Shown here one piece after another: positions 34,156 to 42,587 of a DNA stretch of 64,000 nt; the first letter of the stretch is position 1, and every line of letters begins with the position of its first letter. The stretch spans positions 1 to 64,000 of the forward strand of contig JACAAZ010000014.1 of the NCBI GenBank assembly GCA_013376995.1, read 5' to 3'. The notes beneath the pieces were generated by a model, which saw only the letters and a program-made list of their open reading frames with translations, ran no database searches and was not told the DNA's origin. Made by a program: the position numbers and the translations under genes. The stretch is from Bacteroidota bacterium. Its GTDB lineage: Bacteria; Bacteroidota; Bacteroidia; Bacteroidales; UBA4417.

Positions 34156-36369
34156 TCAGGAGACAGTTTTTAATATGAGGATGGAAGGCAGGACTTCCAG
34201 GTTCTTGATCTTGCCTGTAAAAAGCGTTTTCCATTCCTCTACAGGAATCACAACCAAATCGTTTGCCTTATCGGGAAGGATCTCTTCGGATAAGGAAGAG
34301 AAGGGTTTAAACAACAACTTCGAACTAAACTCTTCTGACAGTTCAACTGGAAATTCAGGAGGAAGTCCAGTGTCACGTGTATTCAGAAGCGTAACTGTAT
34401 GAGTCTCATTCCGGATTAACAGGTTCCGGATCATCCTGAGTATAACTGGGTTTGCAGTTCCGGGAATCAGAACTAAAACCCTGGAGCAATCGGAATAATA
34501 CTTATCTACAAAAATTCCAATATTGCATTTACAGTCATTCAGCACCCTTCTTATCTTTCCACCAAGGTAGTTTTCAGTGAAAACTGAACGCGCACTACCC
34601 ATCAGTAGCATATCAAAATTACCCTTGTTAGCTGTCCGGATAATTTCATTCTGAACATCATCCGTTGCCTTATAGATAGTTTTGATAGTTATACCGTCAG
34701 CCTGTGCTGCTTTTTTGATCGGTGAAAATCCCTCTTCTTCAAAAATTAACGCCTGCGCAGGATGTACTTCTGAACTTGGAGTAAGGTGAATCGCAGAGTA
34801 TTGAATTTTTCCCTGTTCACTTCCAGGAGGTGACAATTGCTGCGCTACTTTCAACAAGGTACTACCCATGGCCGGGGGGCCGAAAGATATAAGCACTTTG
34901 AAAGGTTCAGTGAGTTTGTCTACAACAGACTGTGCTTTCTTTCGGAAGAAATGATCGTTCAACTGAAGTAAGGGGTTAGTCATAAATGTTGTAACAAGAG
35001 CCATCAATACCATTATAGCAAATATCTGAGGAGAAAGGATACCCAATTCATAACCTATATTCAGAACTACAAGTTCGATAAGACCTCGGGTATTCATCAG
35101 AATTCCAATAGCTAGCGAAATATTCCATGAAAGACCTCCATATCTGGCAGCCATCATTCCACCCCCAAATTTCCCGATAATCGCTACTGCAAGCACCAAA
35201 AGAAAAATCCACCAGTGGTATCCTTCATTCAATAACCCGATTTGTGTTCGGAGCCCTGTAAATGCAAAAAACAGTGGCAGAAATAATACAAGACTGATGT
35301 CTTCAATTTTTTCAATCAGGTTTTTCTTGAAGTCAATATTATGAGGCATAATTAGTCCGGCAACAAATGCTCCAAATAAGGCATGTATGCCGATCGACTC
35401 TGTGATATAGGAAGAAAAAAGCAGAAGAGAAAAGATGAGTGCAATAAGTGTTTTATTGATTGTTTCTTTAGCTATATAGATCTTACCAACCCTGGCCAGG
35501 AACGGCTGGACCAAAAAAAGCATGACCCCGATGTAGATCAGGGTGAGAGAGATCGTATAAATAGCCCCGACCATGGATCCAGATTTAACAATAGCAATCA
35601 CTATTGCGAGCATTGCCCAGGCAGTAACATCATCAATGGCCCCGCAGGTAAGTGCCATAGTGCCCAGAGGAGTCCTGGTAATACCTCGTTCCTGCAAGAT
35701 CCTGGCCAATACCGGGAAAGCCGTGATGCTCATGGAAATCCCCATGAACAGTGCAAAAGGCAGAAAACCTATATTTTGCGGGGAGTAATTTGCGAATAAG
35801 AAAAGGGAGAGAATAACTCCAAGCAAGAAAGGGATAATTATACTGGAGTGGCTAACCAGTACTGCTGTGCTGGCGGTATTCTTAAGTAATTTCAAGTCCA
35901 GTTCCATGCCAATGATAAACATGAACAGGATTAGTCCTATCTGGCTGAGAAATTGCAAAGTGTCCAGCGAACCGTGCGGAAAGATAAAACCAAAAGTGCC
36001 CGGAAAGAAGAGTCCAAGGAACGATGGTCCCAACATGATACCAGCAAGCACTTCGCCAATTACTGTTGGCTGCCCTATTTTCTGAAAAAAGAAACCGAAT
36101 AATCTTGAAACCAGAATGATCACAACAATTTGAAGAAGCAGAATACTAACCGGGTGATGAAAGCTTTGGGAAACGCTCGCCTTAAGCTCTATCCATGTAC
36201 TCTTTGACTGTTCCGGATTTGCATTAATAACTTTCCCTGTAATGACAGAAGAATGAAAACTGGATAAACTACTCTCCAGTTTTTTCCCCTGTCCAAGCAC
36301 AAACCACATCAATACGACAAAAATGCTGATTGATAAAATGTAGAAAATGCTGTTACGGGATAATTTCAT
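34156..36369 (-). CDS. CPA2 cation:proton antiporter with C-terminal USP-like domain
   Basis: About 737 residues from the ATG at 36369, which begins directly before the first helix ('IFYILSISIFVVLMWFV'). Around a dozen helices of the Na+/H+ exchanger fold follow: 'QPTVIGEVLAGIMLGPS' near residue 100 and the ion-site motif 'CGAIDDVTAWAMLAI', whose Asp pair is usual for electrogenic exchangers. The final 240 residues are soluble and resemble universal-stress-type domains ('FDMLLMGSARSVF', 'CNIGIFVDK'). An N-terminal periplasmic loop of about 50 residues separates helix 1 from the core. Which cation it carries is unknown. Confidence 0.88.
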   Translation of the reverse strand: MKLSRNSIFYILSISIFVVLMWFVLGQGKKLESSLSSFHSSVITGKVINANPEQSKSTWIELKASVSQSFHHPVSILLLQIVVIILVSRLFGFFFQKIGQPTVIGEVLAGIMLGPSFLGLFFPGTFGFIFPHGSLDTLQFLSQIGLILFMFIIGMELDLKLLKNTASTAVLVSHSSIIIPFLLGVILSLFLFANYSPQNIGFLPFALFMGISMSITAFPVLARILQERGITRTPLGTMALTCGAIDDVTAWAMLAIVIAIVKSGSMVGAIYTISLTLIYIGVMLFLVQPFLARVGKIYIAKETINKTLIALIFSLLLFSSYITESIGIHALFGAFVAGLIMPHNIDFKKNLIEKIEDISLVLFLPLFFAFTGLRTQIGLLNEGYHWWIFLLVLAVAIIGKFGGGMMAARYGGLSWNISLAIGILMNTRGLIELVVLNIGYELGILSPQIFAIMVLMALVTTFMTNPLLQLNDHFFRKKAQSVVDKLTEPFKVLISFGPPAMGSTLLKVAQQLSPPGSEQGKIQYSAIHLTPSSEVHPAQALIFEEEGFSPIKKAAQADGITIKTIYKATDDVQNEIIRTANKGNFDMLLMGSARSVFTENYLGGKIRRVLNDCKCNIGIFVDKYYSDCSRVLVLIPGTANPVILRMIRNLLIRNETHTVTLLNTRDTGLPPEFPVELSEEFSSKLLFKPFSSLSEEILPDKANDLVVIPVEEWKTLFTGKIKNLEVLPSILILKTVS

Positions 36370-36470
36370 GCTATGATTCGGGGATTCCAATTGCGGCGGC
36401 AAAATTAGTGCATATTTTGTCAATTACGGATCAATACACTCATTTTCAATTTTTGAGAAAGAGTTAAAAT

Positions 36471-36501
36471 AAAAACGGCCGCCACGAATCATGACGGCCG
36501 T
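36471..36501 (-). terminator. Rho-independent terminator of gcvP
   Basis: Arms acggccg / cggccgt (36475-36481 and 36495-36501) are followed on the minus strand by TTTTTATTTT. It lies 20 bases beyond the gcvP stop. Confidence 0.85.
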
Positions 36502-36521
36502 CCAGACTTTATACTTTCATA

Positions 36522-39401
36522 TCAGGCATAATCTTCAACAGGAGCGCAACTGCAAACAAGATTCCTGTCACCAAAAGCATCATCAATTCGGGTAACGGAA
36601 GGCCAATACTTATCAGCTTTCTCGCATTGAACAGGGTATGCAGCTTTTTCGCGGGAATAAGGGAATTCCCATAATTCAGCAGTTACCATGGCAATAGTAT
36701 GAGGCGCTTTCTTGATCACGTTCAAATGCTTATCAGTTTTCCCTTCTTCAATGGAGGTAATCTCTTTACGGATGTCAATCATCGCTTCAACAAAACGATC
36801 CAATTCGTAGAGCGGTTCGCTTTCTGTTGGCTCCACCATCAGCGTCCCTATAACCGGGAAAGCGACTGTAGGAGCATGGAAACCATAGTCCATTAACCTT
36901 TTAGCAATGTCAATAACGGCAATATCTGCTGTTTTCAGGAACTGGTTGCAGTCAAGGATCATTTCATGAGCTACGTGACCTTTGCGGCCAGTATAGAGAA
37001 TCTTGTAATGATCCTGAAGTTTTGCCCTAAGGTAATTTGCATTGAGAATCGCGTAACGGGTGGCATCTGTCAATCCATCTCCACCCAGCAGTTTTATATA
37101 TGCATAGGAAATCGGCAGGATGAGAGCACTTCCAAAAGGTGCAGCAGCTACCGATGAAATAGCTTGTTCGCCTCCTGTCTTAACTTCCGAGTGCCCTGGA
37201 AGGAAAGGTACGAGATGTGATGCAACTCCAATGGGCCCGACACCCGGTCCACCGCCACCATGTGGGATGGCAAAGGTCTTGTGCAGGTTGAGATGGCAAA
37301 CATCAGCCCCGATGAGTCCGGGGTTGGTTAGTCCAACCTGGGCATTCATATTTGCACCATCCATGTAAACCTGGCCTCCATTTTCGTGAATAATGGAAAC
37401 GATCTCAAGGATGTTTTCTTCGAAAACCCCATGTGTTGAAGGGTAAGTAACCATCAAGGCTGCAAGTTCATTCTTGTATTTTTCAGCTTTTTCCTTCAGG
37501 TCCTGTGTATCGATATTTCCATTTTCGTCTGTCTTAACTACCACAACACTCATTCCTGCCATGGCTGCGCTTGCAGGGTTAGTGCCATGCGCAGATGCAG
37601 GTATGAGGCATATATTACGGTGTGCATTGCCTATGGCAGAATGATAAGCAGAAATGACAAGGAGGCCTGCATATTCGCCTGAAGCTCCTGAATTAGGTTG
37701 GAAAGATATTGCCTTGAATCCTGTAATTTCACAGAGAGCTTTTTCCAGTTCCTGGATCATCAGTTGGTATCCTTCTGCCTGGCTGACAGGGATAAAAGGA
37801 TGCATTTCGCCAAATTCCGGCCAGCTCAGTGGTATGAGTTCAGCGACTGCATTCAGTTTCATGGTGCAGGATCCGAGTGGGATCATGGAACGGTTTAGGG
37901 CCAGGTCGCGGTTTTCGAGTTTCTTCAGGAAGCGCATCATTTCGGTTTCTGAATGATACTGGTTAAAAACCTTTTCCTGCATAAAAGCTGACTTCCTGTC
38001 GAACTTTTCATCGAAGGACCGCATGAGTCCGCATACTGCCGGATCACAGATAAACTCGCTGAACAGCTTCTTGTTTGCTGATGCCAGGATATGAATGATC
38101 AGGTTAACGTCATCTAATGAAGTGGTTTCATCCAGGCTAATCCCGATGGTTTCATGATCGATATAGCGGAAATTTACCTGGCTTTCAAGCGCCAATCGTT
38201 GAATTTCTTCCCTTGAAGATGTTCCGGGTATGCGGATCCTGATAGTATCAAAGAAATTTTCATTCAATTGCTTGTAGCCATATTTCTCAACTTCCTGGGC
38301 AAGAACGGCAGTAAGGATATTTATATGCCGGGCTATTTGCCTTATTCCCTGTGGGCCATGATATACAGCATACATTCCAGCCATAATAGCCAGAAGAGCC
38401 TGGGCTGTACAGATATTGGACGTGGCACGCTCGCGCTTGATATGTTGCTCCCTTGTCTGCAGTGCCATGCGTAAAGCCCTGTTCCCTTGCGCATCTATGG
38501 AAACGCCGATAATACGGCCAGGCATATAGCGTTTATAGTCCTCTTTTGTTGCGAAGAAGGCTGCATGTGGCCCTCCGTAACCCATAGGGATACCAAAACG
38601 TTGGGTAGATCCAACTACTACATCAGCTCCCCATTCACCCGGCGGGGTAAGCAGGGCAAGGCTGAGAAGATCAGCTGCGACAGCAACAGTAATGTTCCTG
38701 CTATGTGCTTCTTTAACAAGCTTAGTATAATAGTTGATTACTCCGAATTGATTCGGGTATTGAAGCATGATTCCAAACACTTCAGGAGTGAAGGCTATTT
38801 CCCTGGTGCAAACAAGCTGAATTTCGATTCCGAGCGGAAGTGCTCTTGTCCTAAGTACATCGATGGTTTGCGGGAAAAGGTTCCTTGAAACGAGAAAGAC
38901 GTTCGAGTTGTTTTTAACAGCTTCCCTTGGACGAGCATTGAACATCATGATCATGGCCTCTGATGCTGCCGTTGCTTCATCGAGGAGGGAAGCATTGGCC
39001 ATAGGCATGCCTGTGAGATCAATGATCATGCTTTGGTACACAAGAAGGGCTTCGAGCCTGCCCTGTGAAATTTCTGCCTGGTAAGGAGTATAGGAGGTAT
39101 ACCAACCCGGATTCTCGAAAATATTCCTGAGAATGACTCCAGGGGTGATGGTGTTGTAGTAACCCTGGCCTATATAAGTTTTAAAGACTTTGTTCTTTGT
39201 TGCAAGAGCTTTGATGTGGTTGAGATATTCATATTCATTCAAGCCCTTAGGGAGGTTCAGCGGCTTATCCAGGCGAATGGAGGATGGTACTGTTTCGTCA
39301 ATCAGTTGATCAATGGAATTAACTCCAATTGCTTCAAGCATTTTGCCTAGCTCAGCTTTGCCGGGACCGTTATGACGGTCAATAAAGTTATTGGTTATCA
39401 T
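36522..39401 (-). CDS. gcvP: Glycine dehydrogenase (decarboxylating), fused P-protein
   Basis: A 959-residue full-length P-protein with both halves (P1 plus P2) fused. N-terminal '[21 protein letters not shown]' is typical. The PLP-binding lysine is in '[20 protein letters not shown]' near residue 705. It decarboxylates glycine and passes the methylamine group to lipoyl GcvH. gcvT and gcvH are not in the window. The gene is monocistronic, with a TAnnTTTG box 38 bases upstream and a clear terminator. No glycine riboswitch is visible in the short leader. Confidence 0.97.
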   Translation of the reverse strand: MITNNFIDRHNGPGKAELGKMLEAIGVNSIDQLIDETVPSSIRLDKPLNLPKGLNEYEYLNHIKALATKNKVFKTYIGQGYYNTITPGVILRNIFENPGWYTSYTPYQAEISQGRLEALLVYQSMIIDLTGMPMANASLLDEATAASEAMIMMFNARPREAVKNNSNVFLVSRNLFPQTIDVLRTRALPLGIEIQLVCTREIAFTPEVFGIMLQYPNQFGVINYYTKLVKEAHSRNITVAVAADLLSLALLTPPGEWGADVVVGSTQRFGIPMGYGGPHAAFFATKEDYKRYMPGRIIGVSIDAQGNRALRMALQTREQHIKRERATSNICTAQALLAIMAGMYAVYHGPQGIRQIARHINILTAVLAQEVEKYGYKQLNENFFDTIRIRIPGTSSREEIQRLALESQVNFRYIDHETIGISLDETTSLDDVNLIIHILASANKKLFSEFICDPAVCGLMRSFDEKFDRKSAFMQEKVFNQYHSETEMMRFLKKLENRDLALNRSMIPLGSCTMKLNAVAELIPLSWPEFGEMHPFIPVSQAEGYQLMIQELEKALCEITGFKAISFQPNSGASGEYAGLLVISAYHSAIGNAHRNICLIPASAHGTNPASAAMAGMSVVVVKTDENGNIDTQDLKEKAEKYKNELAALMVTYPSTHGVFEENILEIVSIIHENGGQVYMDGANMNAQVGLTNPGLIGADVCHLNLHKTFAIPHGGGGPGVGPIGVASHLVPFLPGHSEVKTGGEQAISSVAAAPFGSALILPISYAYIKLLGGDGLTDATRYAILNANYLRAKLQDHYKILYTGRKGHVAHEMILDCNQFLKTADIAVIDIAKRLMDYGFHAPTVAFPVIGTLMVEPTESEPLYELDRFVEAMIDIRKEITSIEEGKTDKHLNVIKKAPHTIAMVTAELWEFPYSREKAAYPVQCEKADKYWPSVTRIDDAFGDRNLVCSCAPVEDYA

Positions 39402-39439
39402 TTAGTTATGATGTTTTTTACATTATTTTAATGATGGGA

Positions 39440-39447
39440 CAAAGATA
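39440..39447 (-). promoter_or_regulatory. Putative -7 box of gcvP
   Basis: TATCTTTG on the minus strand, 38 bases upstream of the gcvP ATG. No TTTG is seen at the usual -33 spacing. Confidence 0.45.
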
Positions 39448-39578
39448 GTAATCTTACAATGCTGTGATAATTTGTTCGCCTTATTGTTAATTAATTAACG
39501 GTGTTGTTGAAAAATCTCTATGACATTGCATCAGGGCATTCTATGCAGGTTTTATGTTAGTGGTTTTTTCATTTGAGT

Positions 39579-39586
39579 TATCTTTG
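39579..39586 (+). promoter_or_regulatory. Putative -7 box of the EamA transporter gene
   Basis: TATCTTTG on the plus strand, 76 bases upstream of the start at 39663. Between it and gcvP there is no gene. Confidence 0.45.
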
Positions 39587-39662
39587 CGGCGAATTTCAGG
39601 CTATTGACCGGATTTGTTGAATTTATCATCTGGTTTTAGGGTCAACAGTTATATTTATAGGA

Positions 39663-40580
39663 ATGGAAGTAAACAGGAAAGTGTTTAAAGGAGCAATGGC
39701 CATTTGTTTTGCGGCCATGCTGTGGGGCCTGGATGGAATTGTATTAACTCCGCAATTGTACAGGTTGGATATAGGCCTGGTAGTATTCGTACTGCATGCT
39801 TTTCCCTTTGTAATAATGAATTTCCTTTTTTACAGGGAATACAGGCACCTGAAAACATTCACAGGCAATGATATCCTGATGTTTCTCCTGCTTTCGATCT
39901 TTGGAGGGGCAATTGGGACGCTGTCAATTGTAAAGGCATTATTTCTCGTTAATTTCAAGGCGCTTACCATAGTGGTTTTGCTGCAAAAGCTGCAGCCTGT
40001 GTTTGCTATTTCTCTGGCTGCTTTGATTTTAAAGGAGCGGATGAAGCCCAATTTCCTGGTTTGGTCGGGATTGGCTATTGCAGCCGGTTACTTCCTTACC
40101 TTTGGTTTCAGTATACCTGACCTTTCTACAAACAATAATACAGGACTTGCTGCTGCATTTTCTCTGCTGGCTGCTTTTGCCTTTGGAAGTTCAACAGTAT
40201 TCAGTAAGAAGGTGCTTCAGAAATACAATTTCTTCACTGCTACTTTTTACAGGTATGGAATAACGGCATTGGTAATGCTGATCATGGTACTGATGACTGG
40301 CAGAATAGTACAAATACCCAATGTCAGCGGCTTTGAGTGGATCATATTCCTGATCATCGGATTTACGACAGGTTCAGGAGCTATATTCCTATATTATTTC
40401 GGATTAACCCGGATAAGGGCAATGTTGGCAACAATTTGTGAGTTATGCTTCCCAATCTCTGCTATTCTCTTTGATTATTTGTTTAATCATAAGGTACTGA
40501 CAACCATTCAATGGATCAGTGCCCTGGTTATGATTTTTGCTATTCTTAAGTTGAGCATTCAGAAAGCAGATAGTAAGTGA
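39663..40580 (+). CDS. EamA/DMT-family transporter
   Basis: A 305-residue integral membrane protein with about ten helices in two EamA repeats. The first begins 'GAMAICFAAMLWGLDGIVLT' and ends 'VVLLQKLQPVFAISLAALIL' near residue 120; the second ends 'TICELCFPISAILFDYLF' near residue 278. DMT permeases export or import metabolites such as amino acids or nucleotides by proton exchange. The substrate is not predictable here. It is a single gene on the plus strand, convergent with the ECF sigma gene. Confidence 0.88.
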   Translation: MEVNRKVFKGAMAICFAAMLWGLDGIVLTPQLYRLDIGLVVFVLHAFPFVIMNFLFYREYRHLKTFTGNDILMFLLLSIFGGAIGTLSIVKALFLVNFKALTIVVLLQKLQPVFAISLAALILKERMKPNFLVWSGLAIAAGYFLTFGFSIPDLSTNNNTGLAAAFSLLAAFAFGSSTVFSKKVLQKYNFFTATFYRYGITALVMLIMVLMTGRIVQIPNVSGFEWIIFLIIGFTTGSGAIFLYYFGLTRIRAMLATICELCFPISAILFDYLFNHKVLTTIQWISALVMIFAILKLSIQKADSK

Positions 40581-40696
40581 TCTGTTTAGTTTTTCAGGAC
40601 TGAATCAGACGAATATTACCAGGTTATTATCCCAAATGCAGCATTTTGGAGGGATACTACCCATTATTTAATAATATGATTCATAAGCAGAAATGA

Positions 40697-40732
40697 ATAA
40701 GGCCAGAGATAGCGCAATCCCCGGCCTTTTAT
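40697..40732. terminator. Probable bidirectional terminator
   Basis: A short stem aaggcc / ggcctt (40699-40704 and 40723-40728) with T-rich flanks on both strands lies between the converging EamA and ECF genes. The stem is only 6 bp and the loop is 18 bases. Confidence 0.45.
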
Positions 40733-40750
40733 TAAATATTAAACCAATTA

Positions 40751-41257
40751 CTAATCAGAAAATTCTTTAAGGTTGTCCATCAATTTGCGACGGGTGAAGA
40801 ATATCCTGCTCTTAACAGTTCCAATTGATATGTTAAGGCTATCGGCTATTTCCTTGTATTTGAAACCATCGTTGTGCATTTCAAAAGGAAGCCGCTGATC
40901 CGGAGCCAATTGAGAAATACTATTCTTGATCTCTTTTTCTGAATACTTTGAGTCAGGAGATGCGAATTCTGACTTGCGCGGTATGTTCAGGTAAAACAGA
41001 TCTTCCGTGTTATCTATAATTGTATTTGCCTTTTGATTCCGACGATAATTATTGATGAAAGTATTTTTCATAATAGTATATGTCCATGCTTTCAGGTTTG
41101 TATCATCGGCAAATTTATCCCTGTTGGCGAGAGCTTTCAGGTAGGTGTCCTGTATCAGGTCTTTTGCTTCTTCCCTGTTGGAAGTAAGCATGTTTGCATA
41201 ATACTGCAGGTTTTCATGCAAACTGACTAATTTATGGGTGAATTCTATCTGGGTCAT
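40751..41257 (-). CDS. ECF-type RNA polymerase sigma factor
   Basis: A 168-residue sigma-70 ECF protein. Region 2 is readable as 'EAKDLIQDTYLKALANRDKF' with 'LKAWTYTIMKNTFINNYRR', and region 4 as 'LPFEMHNDGFKYKEIADSLN' with 'SIGTVKSRIFFTRRKLMDNL'. The ATG at 41257 is chosen over an upstream in-frame start at 41299. No anti-sigma gene lies next to it. A CarH-like MerR regulator is 308 bases upstream on the same strand. In several Bacteroidetes such regulators control light-responsive sigma factors, so a functional link is inferred. A TAACTTTG box lies 29 bases upstream. Confidence 0.9.
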   Translation of the reverse strand: MTQIEFTHKLVSLHENLQYYANMLTSNREEAKDLIQDTYLKALANRDKFADDTNLKAWTYTIMKNTFINNYRRNQKANTIIDNTEDLFYLNIPRKSEFASPDSKYSEKEIKNSISQLAPDQRLPFEMHNDGFKYKEIADSLNISIGTVKSRIFFTRRKLMDNLKEFSD

Positions 41258-41565
41258 GGTAAAATCGTTGTTTAATAATATCGACGCAAAGTTAAACAAA
41301 ATTAATTAGAACGTTTAAAAATAATGTTAATTAAGTGTTAAAAAGCACTAACTACAGTATTAGTAAGGGTTTTACGTGTTCTTTATTTTTATTTAGAATG
41401 ATTAAAAGGTGTTTACGAAAATACAACGAACAATTAAACAAAACAAGAGAATGAGATAAAAAATATGTTAAATATTAGATATAATATTTTAATAAACAAG
41501 TAATCAATTACTTAAATAAGCAATTGAAATAGATGTGTTGATTAAATAAGATGAGATTTTTCTCT
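41258..41565. other. AT-rich region between the MerR-B12 and ECF genes
   Basis: About 300 bases, strongly AT-rich, with no gene. It holds the ECF -7 box (TAACTTTG, 41287-41294 on the minus strand) and, just upstream of that box, AACGTTT at 41310-41316. The same heptamer recurs at 42508 upstream of the MerR gene and may be an operator half-site. Confidence 0.45.
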
Positions 41566-42450
41566 CTAATTGATTTTTTCGAGGAAATTCTCCAAATCCC
41601 GGGGAGATTTCAGGAGCATCATATTTTTGGAGAGAACAGGAGTTGTATGTTGAAAAAGATAGCCGCTAAGCAGAATAGTTTTCTCTGAAAAAAGTTCTTG
41701 CATCTTTGTTAAAAGGCGCTGGATAGTATCATTCGGCATTGAGCAGGTGATAGATGTAAAAATATAATCAAAATGACGGATGCCGGCTATTTCAGAGAGA
41801 TCAGAGATGGGGACATTTTGTCCAAGGTATATAACCTGGTGGCCGGCTTTTTTAATCAAGTAATGTGTAAAAAGAAGCCCTAGCTCATGGTATTCCTGCT
41901 CGGGCAGGAAAAGCATAAAGACCTTGGTGTGTTCTCCGGTAGCAGGATTCTGACCATCAATTGCCATAATAAGTTTCTGCCTGATAAGGTTGGATACAAA
42001 ATGTTCCTGTGCAGGTGTTATAGTTCCTGTTTGCCACAATACCCCAATCTTTTCAAGAAACTTTGAAAGTATATCTGTTATAGTGTGCTCAAATCCTAAT
42101 TTGATGATGGCTGATGAAAGAATTTTGTCGAACCGCACCTCATCCATTTCAATCATGGATAGTACAAGGCTCTCTACTTCATGATTATACGATGAATCTT
42201 TATAGGAAATATCCAGTAATTTCTGATTGATAGATTCTGTATCCATAGCAACAATACTGGATATTTTTAACCCGTATTTGTTCAGAATGGAAACATTAAG
42301 CAACTTTTTGAGGTTATCGTCAGTATAATAGCGAATATTGGTCTGGGTGCGGGCAGGCTCAATAAGATGATACCGCTTCTCCCATATACGTATTGTATGG
42401 GCTTTGATACCGGTAAGCTTTTCGAGGTCCCGGATGGAATATTTGATCAT
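41566..42450 (-). CDS. CarH/LitR-like B12-binding MerR regulator
   Basis: A 294-residue protein from the ATG at 42450. Residues 1-72 form a MerR DNA-binding domain ('SIRDLEKLTGIKAHTIRIWE', 'RYHLIEPARTQTNIRYY'). A four-helix cobalamin-capping bundle follows, with a W-x9-EH motif (W139, E149, H150). The Rossmann-like B12 domain carries E-x-H-x-x-G, with H188 as the expected lower ligand. These motifs characterise adenosylcobalamin photoreceptors of the CarH/LitR group, which repress in the dark and dissociate in light. The residue after the motif tryptophan is Gln (Q140); in the Thermus CarH this position is a histidine that becomes the upper ligand after light. No carotenoid genes are in the window. 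Confidence 0.88.
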   Translation of the reverse strand: MIKYSIRDLEKLTGIKAHTIRIWEKRYHLIEPARTQTNIRYYTDDNLKKLLNVSILNKYGLKISSIVAMDTESINQKLLDISYKDSSYNHEVESLVLSMIEMDEVRFDKILSSAIIKLGFEHTITDILSKFLEKIGVLWQTGTITPAQEHFVSNLIRQKLIMAIDGQNPATGEHTKVFMLFLPEQEYHELGLLFTHYLIKKAGHQVIYLGQNVPISDLSEIAGIRHFDYIFTSITCSMPNDTIQRLLTKMQELFSEKTILLSGYLFQHTTPVLSKNMMLLKSPRDLENFLEKIN

Positions 42451-42587
42451 AAAACCGAAATTGGTTGTGCAATTTCGCAATAGAACATTGTAAAACCAAA
42501 AATGTTTAACGTTTTATACGAAAAGAATAAACTAAATGCTCCAGAAATGGATTATCCGACTCAAATTCATGTCGAATTAAAGGCCTT

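Noticed and set aside
39402-39470. Glycine riboswitch ahead of gcvP
   Set aside because: The leader is under 70 bases after the -7 box and lacks the stems of a glycine aptamer.
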